Positions 17,500 to 26,104 of a stretch of DNA of 64,000 nucleotides are shown piece by piece. A program made the position numbers and the translations under genes. The stretch is taken from contig CAJKAP010000006.1 in assembly GCA_905197905.1 (NCBI GenBank), positions 62,001 through 126,000 of the forward strand, given 5' to 3'. The stretch is from an uncultured Sutterella sp. GTDB lineage: Bacteria > Pseudomonadota > Gammaproteobacteria > Burkholderiales > Burkholderiaceae_F. Under the pieces are notes generated by a model. It had not been told where the DNA came from. It did no database searches and saw only the letters and a program-made list of their open reading frames with translations. The stretch's first letter is position 1. The number at the start of each line of letters is the position of its first letter.

Positions 17500-18270
17500 A
17501 TGTCTAGTCCTATCGCAGACCCCGTCTTACTTGCCAACCAGATGGCAGAGATGGCAGATAAGCGTATTGATATCCTTCGCCGCATCAATGACGTGGGGTC
17601 TATATCTAAGGCCGCCCGCATGGCAGGTGTAAGCTACAAGGCAGCATGGCAGGCAATCGAAACGCTCTCAAACTTAGCGGGAGGACCACTCGTTGAAAAA
17701 GAAGTAGGTGGTGCACACGGTGGTGGTACTCGTTTAACGGAAAAAGGCGTTGAAGTTCTCAATTTAGCCAACGATCTCACACGCGCTCGTCTAGAAGTGT
17801 TAGCGCGCTATCGTCTCAAAGAGCAACCCGCGCTAACCAATTTAGGTTTGAGCACCCTTTCCACGTCCATGCGCAATATGATCCCCGCGCTCATCCGTAA
17901 GGTCAAAATCGGTTCCGCCTTGGTGCGCTTAACGTTACGTCTGGGAGACGGTCAAGAGTTACGCTCCTCAATCACAATGGAATCTGCACAGCTTTTAGGT
18001 ATTAGAGAAGGCGCTTCGGTTTTAGCTCTTTGCAAAGCCACTGCCATTGAAATCCTTCGTCCTGAACTCGTCAGTGACGCTCTTGAAAACTGTATCCGAG
18101 GCGTTGTGATTCGCTCCGTTCGAGAACGTCGTGGTGGAGAATGTTCGATTCAGCTCGAAAATGGTCAGACGATCATCGGGTTCGTTCCTCCTGAACATGG
18201 TTTACATATCGGATCAATTGCTGTGGCTTGTATTCCTGCTGAATCAATCGTGATTGCCATCAATGGATAA
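17500..18270 (+). CDS. modE: Molybdate-dependent transcriptional regulator
   Basis: A 256-residue ModE. The N-terminal winged helix has the typical RIDILRRINDVGSISKAARM, GVSYKAAWQAIE and GGGTRLTEKG. The C-terminal half holds two Mop-like molybdate-binding repeats (near SARNMI-type segments at about residues 118-180 and 190-256). RBS TTGGAG at 17488-17494 fixes ATG 17500 over a TTG at 17467. Expected to bind the site at 17437-17459. Confidence 0.93.
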   Translation: MSSPIADPVLLANQMAEMADKRIDILRRINDVGSISKAARMAGVSYKAAWQAIETLSNLAGGPLVEKEVGGAHGGGTRLTEKGVEVLNLANDLTRARLEVLARYRLKEQPALTNLGLSTLSTSMRNMIPALIRKVKIGSALVRLTLRLGDGQELRSSITMESAQLLGIREGASVLALCKATAIEILRPELVSDALENCIRGVVIRSVRERRGGECSIQLENGQTIIGFVPPEHGLHIGSIAVACIPAESIVIAING

Positions 18271-18334
18271 GCCAAAAACCATCTATGAGAGCGGAATGAT
18301 TCTCATCTCCCTCTTTTGGAGTCAAAAAATGGTG

Positions 18335-18362
18335 AAAACCCTCCCCCATTTGGGAGGTTTTT
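18335..18362 (+). terminator. Terminator after modE
   Basis: CCTCCC (18340-18345) pairs with GGGAGG (18352-18357). After one mismatch, flanking AAAA/TTTT extends the helix, and a T-run follows. Confidence 0.7.
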
Positions 18363-18381
18363 GAAATAAAAACCTTAAGTT

Positions 18382-18395
18382 TTGATTAATATCAA
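18382..18395. promoter_or_regulatory. Perfect FNR box upstream of the tetraheme cytochrome
   Basis: The sequence TTGATTAATATCAA matches the FNR/Anr consensus TTGAT-N4-ATCAA exactly. It lies 166 bp upstream of the cytochrome gene with an AT-rich -10-like stretch (18424-18433) downstream, so anaerobic activation is likely. Confidence 0.8.
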
Positions 18396-18560
18396 GAGAA
18401 CTTAATACATCCTTACGAAAACCTTAATAATATGTTGCCTGTAGAGAGCGTTGCCTTCTGAAGGCTCATCCCTAACCTCTCCTCTTGGAAAACGAATCTA
18501 CTTCCCTGTTTAGACTCCTCAATTGAAGTAGGTCGGTTACTCATCAAAAGGTTCCAAAAA

Positions 18561-19157
18561 ATGAAGAATAGCAAATGGTATGCAGCTGGTCTCTGCCTGA
18601 TCGGTGTTGTCATCGGTATCGTCTTTGTTGGCGCTTTGACTAGCACTGTGCACTGGGCTGGCACGAATAAATTCTGTGGTGAGTTCTGCCACTCCATGGA
18701 CATGGTTTACATCGCCTACAAGGATGGGCTTCATGGTCGTACGCCGACTGGCGTCACCGCTGGTTGCTCTGACTGCCACTTGAAGTATCACTCTAACGAA
18801 CACATTGGGCCGATCGACTACGCTTTGATGTTGGTTGACAAGGCTCGAGCTGGTTCCAAATCTGGTTGGGGCGAAATCCGTGGCACGTTGAACACTGTTG
18901 AAAAACAGATCGAACGTCGTCCCGAATTGGCCAAGGAAGTTCATGAACTCTTCTTGGAACGCAACTTCAGTATGTGTAAGGGTTGCCACGATCTCGAAAA
19001 GATGTATGATCCGAAGAAGGCTGTGATTTCGACGATGCACCGCAATATGGGTAAGGACGGCAAAGTCGTAGACTGCTTAGCCTGCCACCCGACCGCTGGT
19101 CACGATTACAGCAAGTTGCCTGTTCCTGGCGCTAAGAAAGAAGCGAAGGCTGAATAA
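18561..19157 (+). CDS. NapC/NirT/NrfH-family tetraheme c-type cytochrome
   Basis: A membrane-anchored quinol dehydrogenase type cytochrome of 198 residues. One N-terminal membrane anchor (about residues 7-30) is followed by four CxxCH haem sites at residues 39-43, 69-73, 139-143 and 172-176. Such proteins pass electrons from menaquinol to periplasmic reductases. No nrfA, nap, tor or flavocytochrome partner gene is adjacent, so the acceptor is unknown. AAAAGG lies 9 nt before the ATG. Transcribed alone, with an FNR box upstream and a strong terminator downstream. Confidence 0.9.
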   Translation: MKNSKWYAAGLCLIGVVIGIVFVGALTSTVHWAGTNKFCGEFCHSMDMVYIAYKDGLHGRTPTGVTAGCSDCHLKYHSNEHIGPIDYALMLVDKARAGSKSGWGEIRGTLNTVEKQIERRPELAKEVHELFLERNFSMCKGCHDLEKMYDPKKAVISTMHRNMGKDGKVVDCLACHPTAGHDYSKLPVPGAKKEAKAE

Positions 19158-19183
19158 TCTGGCAATAGTTACGACTAACAAGA

Positions 19184-19220
19184 TCCCGCTAGTTTTATCA
19201 AAAACTGGCGGGATTTTTTG
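19184..19220 (+). terminator. Strong terminator after the tetraheme cytochrome
   Basis: A 14-bp stem with one wobble, ATCCCGCTAGTTTT (19184-19197) with AAAACTGGCGGGAT (19202-19215), is followed by six T. Confidence 0.88.
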
Positions 19221-19409
19221 TATTCACTCATGAGAAACGCCCCAGAGCAACGCGGTTTTGACTAAAATCGATGAAATCAAGTTTCTTTTTTGCATAACCC
19301 GATATTTACGCATCAGAGAATGCACCAAAAACTCGATAGCGTAATCACAGTGCTCCGAGCAAATGCTCGTCAATACTAGAGCGCAAGCCCCAAGGGAGGC
19401 ATTTTTTAT

Positions 19410-22082
19410 ATGAATAACACGATTTTTCGTCAAGACTACCAAGCACCATCGCATTTGGTGAGCACGGTCAATCTTGAATTCGATCTGGATGTGGAAAGCA
19501 CCAGCGTTATCAGTACGCTGCATGTCATTCCCAATCCTGACGCTCAAACCCAGACTGGTGACTTTGTGCTCAACGGTGAAGGACTCACCTTAGTGAGCGT
19601 TGCCATCAATGACGAGCAGCTCGATGAAACCCAGTACGATCTTACTGAGGAAACCCTAACACTGCACAACATCAACGCAGAAGTGGATTTGACAATTGTG
19701 AATCGTTTTAGTCCCTCGGCTAACACGAGACTCCAGGGGATTTACGCCTCTGGCAAGAATCTCATTAGTCAGTGTGAAGCGGAGGGTTTCCGCGCCATTA
19801 CCTACTTTCCAGATCGCCCCGACGTGTTGGCACGCTACCACGTCACGATCCGCGCGTCTAAGGAGGAATTCCCGATCCTCCTCTCTAACGGCAACCGCAT
19901 CTCTGAACGAGACCTTGAAGACGGCCGTCACGAAACCGTTTGGGATGACCCCTTTGCTAAACCCTGCTACCTCTTTGCTTTGGTCGCGGGTAAGTTTGAA
20001 TGCCAGCGCGAAAACTTCAAGCTCAAGGATGGTCGCATCGTAGCGCTCGAGGTTTGGGTTGAGCCACAAGATATTGATAAGACCGCTCACACCATGGAAA
20101 GTCTGAAAAAGGCAATTCGTTGGGACGAAGAACGCTGGGGTCTTGAACTTGACCTTGATCACTTTGCAATCGTAGCAACGAACGATTTCAACTTCGGCGC
20201 TATGGAGAATAAGGGCTTGAATATTTTCAACGCTCGTTATGCGCTTGCTAACCCAAAAGTAGCGACCGATCAAGACTATGCCAGTATTGAGGCTGTGGTA
20301 GGCCACGAATATTTCCATAACTGGACAGGCGACCGTGTAACCTTGCGTGACTGGTTCCAGCTCACACTCAAAGAAGGACTTACCGTTTTCCGTGATCAAG
20401 AGTTTTCGGCTGACATGCTGGGTGACGAATCAGCTCGCGCTGTTGAACGCATCAAGAACGTGAAAGCTTTGCGCCTTGCCCAGTTCTCTGAGGATGCTGG
20501 CCCAATGGCACATCCAATTCGCCCCAATAGCTACCAAGCGATCGACAATTTCTACACAATGAGCGTTTATGAAAAAGGCGCCGAAGTCATTCGCATGCTT
20601 CAAACTATCCTTGGGCGAGACGGATTCCGACGTGGGTTCGATCGCTATATCGCTCAAAACGATGGTTCTGCTGTAACCTGCGAACACTTCATTGACGCCG
20701 TGTTGGAAGGCACCTCAATTGATAAAGAGCTCTTCAAGCGTTGGTACTCTCAAGCTGGGACTCCTCGCGTAACGGTGAACTCCTCTTACGATGCACAGGC
20801 CCATACGTTGACACTTACCTGTGCACAATCGACGCCGCCGACACCTGAACAACCAACCAAGGAGCCAGTGCTCATCCCGTTCCCTGTTGCGCTCTTCGAC
20901 CGCCAGGGACGTGCATTGCCTTTGAAGTTAGAAGATGAGCCGTTCCTCACTGGTAAGACTGAAGAACTCTTGCAGTTGACGACTAACGTGCAAACGTGGA
21001 TCTTCACGGATGTGCCCTCTCAACCAGTGCTCAGCCTCAATCGTGGTTTTGCCGCTCCAGTGATCGTCGAGTACGACTATGGCGATGAAGATTTAGCTTT
21101 GCTGGCCAAGCATGACACCGATGCCTTCAACCGTTGGGAGGCCATGCAGAAATTAATGTTGCGCGAACTACTCGCTCAGGTCAACGCACTGCTTTCCCAA
21201 GAAGATCGAGCCGTTTCGCCGACTCTTTTTGATGCTTTCGAAGCGCTTATCACCGATCCTGCAATTTCGCCCGCCTATAAGGCCGTTGCAATGGAATTGC
21301 CTAGCGAGAAAACTATTGGTGACGCCCTTCCCTTGATTGATCCGTGGGCCATACATCACGCTCGTGAATTCGTACGCGAACGCCTTGGGACTCGCACATT
21401 GACGAAACTCGAAGACATTGTCAATGAAAACCAAACCCCAGGAGACTACTCACCCAACACGAAGGATGCAGGTCGTCGCTCTTTGAAGAACACCGCGCTC
21501 TACTACATGGTGGCTACCGCTAACAAGCACGCTATTTTGTTGGTTCGCGATCAGTTCTTGGTAGCCAACAACTTAACAGACAAATTGGCAGCCCTTCGAC
21601 TGCTTTCTGGCTCGAGCTCTCCAGTGAAAACCGATCTCAACCGAGAAACTCTGGAAAGTTGGATCAATGAACCACTCTTACTGAATAAGTGGTTTACTAT
21701 TCAGGCCACTGCGCCTTGCTTACCAGGAGAAATCCCAGTTGTCAACCGTATCCGTGACTTGGTGAAGTCTGGTCTCTTTAATATGAAGAACCCAAATAAC
21801 GTTTATGCCTTGCTGAGCGCCTTCTTCCACAGTAACCCTGTTGAATTTCATCGTACTGATGGGACAGGTTATCAGTTCTGGGCGCAAATGGTTCAACAAC
21901 TCGATGCCATCAATCCAAACGTCGCCGCTCGCGTAGCACGTTCTCTGGAAAACTGGCGTCGTTATACTCCTGATCTCTCAAGCATGATGTTCCAGACGCT
22001 CAAGTTTATGCAATCGCGTCAAGACAAGCTCTCACCCCAGGTCAATGAAATTATTTCTAAAGCCTTGAATAATCCTTCTTAA
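19410..22082 (+). CDS. pepN: Aminopeptidase N (M1 family)
   Basis: Zn metallopeptidase removing N-terminal residues from peptides, cytosolic in proteobacteria. It has 890 residues, the usual PepN length. The GAMEN exopeptidase motif lies near residue 263 and the zinc motif HEYFHNW near 298, with the third ligand Glu in LKEGLTVF. C-terminal helical domains follow. RBS GGGAGG at 19394-19399. fbp begins 11 nt downstream, so the two may be cotranscribed. Confidence 0.95.
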   Translation: MNNTIFRQDYQAPSHLVSTVNLEFDLDVESTSVISTLHVIPNPDAQTQTGDFVLNGEGLTLVSVAINDEQLDETQYDLTEETLTLHNINAEVDLTIVNRFSPSANTRLQGIYASGKNLISQCEAEGFRAITYFPDRPDVLARYHVTIRASKEEFPILLSNGNRISERDLEDGRHETVWDDPFAKPCYLFALVAGKFECQRENFKLKDGRIVALEVWVEPQDIDKTAHTMESLKKAIRWDEERWGLELDLDHFAIVATNDFNFGAMENKGLNIFNARYALANPKVATDQDYASIEAVVGHEYFHNWTGDRVTLRDWFQLTLKEGLTVFRDQEFSADMLGDESARAVERIKNVKALRLAQFSEDAGPMAHPIRPNSYQAIDNFYTMSVYEKGAEVIRMLQTILGRDGFRRGFDRYIAQNDGSAVTCEHFIDAVLEGTSIDKELFKRWYSQAGTPRVTVNSSYDAQAHTLTLTCAQSTPPTPEQPTKEPVLIPFPVALFDRQGRALPLKLEDEPFLTGKTEELLQLTTNVQTWIFTDVPSQPVLSLNRGFAAPVIVEYDYGDEDLALLAKHDTDAFNRWEAMQKLMLRELLAQVNALLSQEDRAVSPTLFDAFEALITDPAISPAYKAVAMELPSEKTIGDALPLIDPWAIHHAREFVRERLGTRTLTKLEDIVNENQTPGDYSPNTKDAGRRSLKNTALYYMVATANKHAILLVRDQFLVANNLTDKLAALRLLSGSSSPVKTDLNRETLESWINEPLLLNKWFTIQATAPCLPGEIPVVNRIRDLVKSGLFNMKNPNNVYALLSAFFHSNPVEFHRTDGTGYQFWAQMVQQLDAINPNVAARVARSLENWRRYTPDLSSMMFQTLKFMQSRQDKLSPQVNEIISKALNNPS

Positions 22083-22093
22083 GGAAGTTAATC

Positions 22094-23098
22094 GTGAATC
22101 GTTCGCTTTCTGAATTTTTGTCCACGGAAGAAACTCTTCATCAATTGGACCCCAAATTAAGCCGTTTGTTGCTCGGCATCGCTGATGCTTGCAAAACGAT
22201 TAGCAACCAGTTGCACTATGGCGCTCTCGCAGGCGTTTTAGGACTTGCTGGTTCTGAAAACGTGCAAGGCGAAAGCCAAAAAGTCATGGACATTGTAAGT
22301 AACGATATCTTCGTTCAACACGTCCAAGCGACTGGCGTAGTTTGCGGTATGGTGAGTGAAGAAGTTCCTGATCCGATCGCTATTGATGAAAAGTATCCCA
22401 TTGGACCTTACCTCATCTGCTTTGACCCATTGGATGGCTCTTCTAACTTGGACATCAACGTCTCCGTGGGTTCAATCTTCTCGGTGACGCCCGCTATACG
22501 TCCTCAGCGCCAGCCTGTCGCTGAGGACTTTTTGACCCCTGGCTCTCAGCAAGTCTTGGCTGGCTACTGCATGTATGGTCCTCAAACTCAGTTGGTCATC
22601 ACCTTAGGGCGTGGCACCGTCATCTTCACGTTGAACCCTGGCACTGGTGTCTTTGAACTCACCAACGATAAAGTTTCAGTGAGCCCGCAAGCCAAAGAAT
22701 TTGCTATCAACTGTTCAAATATGCGCCATTGGGAAACGCCTGTGAAGCGCTACATAGCCGAGCTCTTAGAAGGTAAGGAGGGAGTACGTGGTAAAGACTT
22801 CAACATGCGCTGGATCGCTGCTATGGTGGCTGAAGTGCATCGCATTTTGCAACGCGGCGGCATCTTCATGTATCCGCGAGACCACCGCGATCTTCAAAAA
22901 CCTGGCAAACTGCGCCTGCTCTATGAAGCCAATCCGATGAGTATGCTGATTGAAAATGCTGGTGGCGCTGCAACAAACGGGCACGAACGTATTCTCGACA
23001 TCAAACCCGAAAAGATCCACCAACGCGTGGCAGTCTTCTTGGGAGCCGCAGAAGAAGTCGAACTCGTCACGAGATATCACCAAGAAGAAGCTGTGTAA
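22094..23098 (+). CDS. fbp: Class I fructose-1,6-bisphosphatase
   Basis: Hydrolyses fructose-1,6-bisphosphate to fructose-6-phosphate in gluconeogenesis. It has 334 residues with GTG start and AAGGAAG just upstream. Metal-site motif DPLDGSSNLDINVSVG is intact, with MVSEEVPDP before it and GGIFMYPRDHRD later. Located immediately after pepN and ended by a hairpin, linking amino-acid use with sugar synthesis. Confidence 0.95.
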   Translation: MNRSLSEFLSTEETLHQLDPKLSRLLLGIADACKTISNQLHYGALAGVLGLAGSENVQGESQKVMDIVSNDIFVQHVQATGVVCGMVSEEVPDPIAIDEKYPIGPYLICFDPLDGSSNLDINVSVGSIFSVTPAIRPQRQPVAEDFLTPGSQQVLAGYCMYGPQTQLVITLGRGTVIFTLNPGTGVFELTNDKVSVSPQAKEFAINCSNMRHWETPVKRYIAELLEGKEGVRGKDFNMRWIAAMVAEVHRILQRGGIFMYPRDHRDLQKPGKLRLLYEANPMSMLIENAGGAATNGHERILDIKPEKIHQRVAVFLGAAEEVELVTRYHQEEAV

Positions 23099-23116
23099 TC
23101 GTGAGTTTCTTCTCAG

Positions 23117-23145
23117 GAGCACTTCATTTGAAGTGCTCTGTTTTG
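23117..23145 (+). terminator. Terminator after fbp
   Basis: GAGCACTTC (23117-23125) pairs with GAAGTGCTC (23130-23138), followed by TGTTTTG. Confidence 0.7.
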
Positions 23146-23150
23146 TCTAG

Positions 23151-23176
23151 AAAAAGCCATCTCGTAGGAGATGGCT
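23151..23176 (-). terminator. Terminator of the LapA-like gene
   Basis: On the minus strand AGCCATCTC (23076+100 to 23168) pairs with GAGATGGCT (23063+100 to 23155), that is 23176-23168 with 23163-23155, and the helix is followed by a T-run at 23154-23151. Confidence 0.75.
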
Positions 23177-23201
23177 CTTCTCGGGAAACCTTCAAAGAAA
23201 A

Positions 23202-23816
23202 TTAGAAGAGGTCTTCAAACATCTTCTTTTTCTTCTTCGTATCCTTTTCTTCCTCAGCCTGAACTTCTGCTTCAGCCACAACAGGCTTGGCTTCTTCTGC
23301 AGTAGGAGCTGGCAAAGCTGTCTGCAAACGATGTTCAAAAGCGACTAAGCTTTCGTTGAACTTGTCCACGGTAGCCATTTGTTGCTGAGCAACCTCACCG
23401 TTCAAAGCCGTAAACTTCGTATCAATGTCGTCACGCAGCCGACGGACTTCTTGTCCCAACTCGTCGCAACGCGCGAGTAAGAGAGATTCCAATTTTTCCA
23501 AGCGCTCTCGCGTGATCTTATTGACTTCAGCAAAACGGCTCTTTTCCGCATCATCAGCTAAAGCTCTGGCGTTGCGCGTTTCTTTGTAGGCCGAGCGCAA
23601 TTCAAGCGTTACGCTCGCTGCCTGCCAGACCGTGTAGAGCAACATCAACAAAATCAAAACACCGAAACAGCACACCACGATAATACCGAGAGGGGCCTGA
23701 ATTTCCGTGTAAACCAAATTCACCGTTGTTTCAGCGGAAATCGCGCTCCAGTTAATGACTAAGAACACGGCCATCACAACGAGTAATAAGAACAAGGCAA
23801 TCGTACGAATTTTCAC
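23202..23816 (-). CDS. LapA-like membrane protein with coiled coil
   Basis: A 204-residue protein. Two N-terminal hydrophobic segments (about residues 5-24 and 41-63) flank a short loop, as in LapA/DUF1049 proteins. A charged, probably coiled-coil region (about 75-170) follows, then an acidic/lysine-rich tail ending KKKKKMFEDLF. LapA-type proteins are linked to envelope and LPS assembly; the role here is an inference. GTG start at 23816 has GGAG 8 nt upstream. Confidence 0.72.
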   Translation of the reverse strand: MKIRTIALFLLLVVMAVFLVINWSAISAETTVNLVYTEIQAPLGIIVVCCFGVLILLMLLYTVWQAASVTLELRSAYKETRNARALADDAEKSRFAEVNKITRERLEKLESLLLARCDELGQEVRRLRDDIDTKFTALNGEVAQQQMATVDKFNESLVAFEHRLQTALPAPTAEEAKPVVAEAEVQAEEEKDTKKKKKMFEDLF

Positions 23817-24158
23817 TTTTTAGTCTCCAAAAACAAAGTTCTTTATTTAGAACCTTTGTTTACTGCTATAGAAATATGAGCTCTCTATATGCCAATCAGA
23901 AACACAGGCAAGCCTTTTATAAAAGACCTCTGTGGTTGGTTGTTCAGGTTTGTTTCCATTCTCATCCCAATCAAAAAATTGGAAACCAAGAATGAATGCT
24001 TTAGATTATCCCATCATAGCAAAAGGACGCTATTCTCTGCATCTCGTTTTCGGCTTTACGACCTTTGACGTATGCGCCTAAAGGGGCTATAGTGTGAGGT
24101 TAGTAGAAATATTTGAATAATTTTTACGCCTCATTGTTCCCTACTGGAGAAAATTTGT
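23817..24158. other. Intergenic region between the LapA-like gene and upp
   Basis: No gene seen. It contains an imperfect hairpin (about 23832-23859, AACAAAG arms), a second stem GTTTCCA/TGGAAAC around 23950-23987, and the upp promoter. Confidence 0.6.
24065..24093 (+). promoter_or_regulatory. Sigma-70 promoter of upp
   Basis: -35 TTGACG (24065-24070) and -10 TATAGT (24088-24093) with the ideal 17-bp spacer. The predicted start near 24100 leaves a leader of about 60 nt. Confidence 0.75.
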
Positions 24159-24809
24159 ATGCGGACGGACGCTCGCTTTCCCAAGCTTCACATCGTCAAC
24201 CATCCCCTGATTGAGCACAAGTTGACCCTGATGCGTGACAAGAACACCGACACTCAGGATTTCCGAACCTTATTGCACGAAATCGCTTTGCTCATGGGCT
24301 ACGAAGTTACCCGCGACTTCCAGACTCACCTCGTTGAAATTGAAACCCCCATCTGCAAGACGCAGCAGCCTCTTTTGGTTGCCAAAGACCCAATCATCAT
24401 CCCCATCCTACGTGCTGGCTTAGGAATGACTGATGGTCTCCTTACTCTTTTGCCTGCTGCTCGTGTTGGACACATTGGTTTGCAACGCGATGAAAATGCC
24501 AACCCTATTGAATACATGATCCGTATTCCGAAGGGAGACGAACACAGCAACTACATTGTGGTTGATCCGATGCTCGCCACCGGTCATTCTGGCGCCTACG
24601 CAGTTAACAAGTTAAAAGAACACGGCGTGAAGGGTGGGCAGATTCGTTTTATGGCTCTTGTTGCTGCCCCTGAAGGCGTGAAAGTCTTCACAGATGAACA
24701 TCCCGATGTGGAACTTTATGTTGCCGCGCTTGATGATCATCTCAACGAGCATGCTTATATTGTTCCTGGTCTAGGTGACGCTGGAGACCGTGTTTTTGGC
24801 ACTCTATAA
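24159..24809 (+). CDS. upp: Uracil phosphoribosyltransferase
   Basis: Salvages uracil to UMP using PRPP. It has 216 residues. The PRPP loop VDPMLATGHSG, the flexible PILRAGLGM strand and the C-terminal uracil-recognition region YIVPGLGDAGDR are intact. GGAGA precedes the ATG. Monocistronic with its own promoter and terminator; no uracil permease gene lies beside it. Confidence 0.96.
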   Translation: MRTDARFPKLHIVNHPLIEHKLTLMRDKNTDTQDFRTLLHEIALLMGYEVTRDFQTHLVEIETPICKTQQPLLVAKDPIIIPILRAGLGMTDGLLTLLPAARVGHIGLQRDENANPIEYMIRIPKGDEHSNYIVVDPMLATGHSGAYAVNKLKEHGVKGGQIRFMALVAAPEGVKVFTDEHPDVELYVAALDDHLNEHAYIVPGLGDAGDRVFGTL

Positions 24810-24828
24810 GCCTCTGAAGCACTAATTT

Positions 24829-24868
24829 CTAAAGGTCCTAGATTTTGGTCTAGGACCTTTAGTTTTTT
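24829..24868 (+). terminator. Very strong terminator after upp
   Basis: A perfect 14-bp stem, CTAAAGGTCCTAGA (24829-24842) with TCTAGGACCTTTAG (24849-24862), and six T. Confidence 0.92.
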
Positions 24869-24923
24869 CAGGAAGTCCCTCTCTTCTTTTTCGAGGAACA
24901 ATAGCCTTAAGGAATCTGCACAT

Positions 24924-24946
24924 AATTGGATATTATTTATCCAATT
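24924..24946. repeat. AT-rich inverted repeat upstream of frdC
   Basis: AATTGGATA (24924-24932) and TATCCAATT (24938-24946) are perfect 9-bp arms around 5 bp. The surrounding 24900-25090 is conspicuously AT-rich. It is a candidate regulatory element, about 245 bp upstream of frdC. Confidence 0.45.
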
Positions 24947-25067
24947 TATATTAGGGTTAACCATTATTTGTAGATTTCTTTATACTTTTCACATAGTTTT
25001 TTATACGTATATATACTTATTTTTAAGAAATAAACACTTAAAACTAATCTGTTAGAGTTTCTTTAAC

Positions 25068-25081
25068 TTGATAAAAATCAA
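25068..25081. promoter_or_regulatory. Perfect FNR box upstream of frdC
   Basis: TTGATAAAAATCAA matches the FNR/Anr consensus exactly. A -10-like CATTAT at 25104-25109 predicts transcription from about 25116. That puts the box centre at -41.5, the classical class II FNR position. Confidence 0.85.
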
Positions 25082-25189
25082 ATGTTACTTAGGCAAAAAG
25101 GAGCATTATGCTTCCAACGGATGTTTGTTCATCCATTTTTTCCTTCTATTTGATGCACCAAAAAGTGCACCCTCTCTAGGTTGTTGAAT

Positions 25190-26026
25190 ATGTCGACCCC
25201 TGATTCTGTCAAATACGGCAACACCCCTACCGCTAACGAAAATGTTTGGGGCGCTGGCCTTAAAGATGCTAAGCGTCAAAGCCGCACGACCGCTCTTTTG
25301 GATATTGGTCAGTCTGTCTCTGGTCTTATCCTCGGTCTCTTCCTCTTCTGCCATATGGCCTTCACAGGCTCCGTCAACTTTGGCAAAGACTTGTTCGCCA
25401 ACTTGATCGCTACCTCTGGTGGTGCCTTCTTGGATGGTGAAGAACACCTTTGGATGCATGTTGCCTTCGTTGGTTTCATCACCTTAACGGTAGCTATCCA
25501 CGCTTTCTGTGCATTACGTCGTTTCCCGACTTCTTATCACCAGTTCCGTGATATCAAGGCTCACTGGCATCTTCTTAAGCACGAAGACACCGCTTTGTGG
25601 GTTGTCCAGATCACCACTGGCGCTTTATTGTTCCTCTTCGTATTCACCCACGTGATGCCGATGCTCTTTAATCCAAGCAGCTTCGATCCCAACTTGATCG
25701 GTGTTCACACCTATCACATTGGTATGGTCTACACGTTCATCTTCTTGGTGATCACAGAACTCCACGGCATGATCGGTTTGTATCGCTTAGCCGTCAAGTG
25801 GGAAATCTTCTCCAAGGATGCTGACCGCAACCTGATCGACCAGCGTGAACGCGTTGGTGACCGCGCTGGTCTTCGCAAGACGATGCTCTTCGTTGCTCTC
25901 GCCATGATCGTTGCAGGGACCTTGACCGCTTACAAGAACTACTCGATCGGTAAAGAACAGGTCGAAGCTAACCAGGCCGATCAGCGCTACGTTGTCCCTG
26001 CTGACAAGAACTGGTACCACAACTAA
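25190..26026 (+). CDS. frdC: Fumarate reductase dihaem cytochrome b subunit
   Basis: Membrane anchor of a Wolinella-type quinol:fumarate reductase, 278 residues with five predicted membrane helices. Four haem-ligand histidines are recognisable at H55 (FCHMAF), H104 (IHAFCALRRFP), H154 (FTHVMP) and H192 (ELHGMIGLYRLAVKW), with acidic residues near 84-85 where the family has its quinol/proton Glu. ATG 25190 is preferred to a TTG at 25181. The frdA and frdB catalytic genes that normally follow are absent: after its terminator comes decayed DNA. An ideal FNR site precedes it. Confidence 0.92.
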   Translation: MSTPDSVKYGNTPTANENVWGAGLKDAKRQSRTTALLDIGQSVSGLILGLFLFCHMAFTGSVNFGKDLFANLIATSGGAFLDGEEHLWMHVAFVGFITLTVAIHAFCALRRFPTSYHQFRDIKAHWHLLKHEDTALWVVQITTGALLFLFVFTHVMPMLFNPSSFDPNLIGVHTYHIGMVYTFIFLVITELHGMIGLYRLAVKWEIFSKDADRNLIDQRERVGDRAGLRKTMLFVALAMIVAGTLTAYKNYSIGKEQVEANQADQRYVVPADKNWYHN

Positions 26027-26054
26027 TTGGCCTTTCTCCTAGATAGGTCTACCC

Positions 26055-26104
26055 ACGGGTGCTACAGAAATCCAAAAGACAATGTAGCACCCGTTTTGTT
26101 TTTT
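26055..26104 (+). terminator. Strong terminator directly after frdC
   Basis: A perfect 12-bp stem, ACGGGTGCTACA (26055-26066) with TGTAGCACCCGT (26083-26094), is followed by a T-rich run. It shows that frdC is transcribed as a single gene. Confidence 0.88.

Noticed and set aside
19656..20399. 247-codon minus-strand frame opposite pepN
   Set aside because: Antisense to the conserved catalytic core of PepN; no independent evidence.
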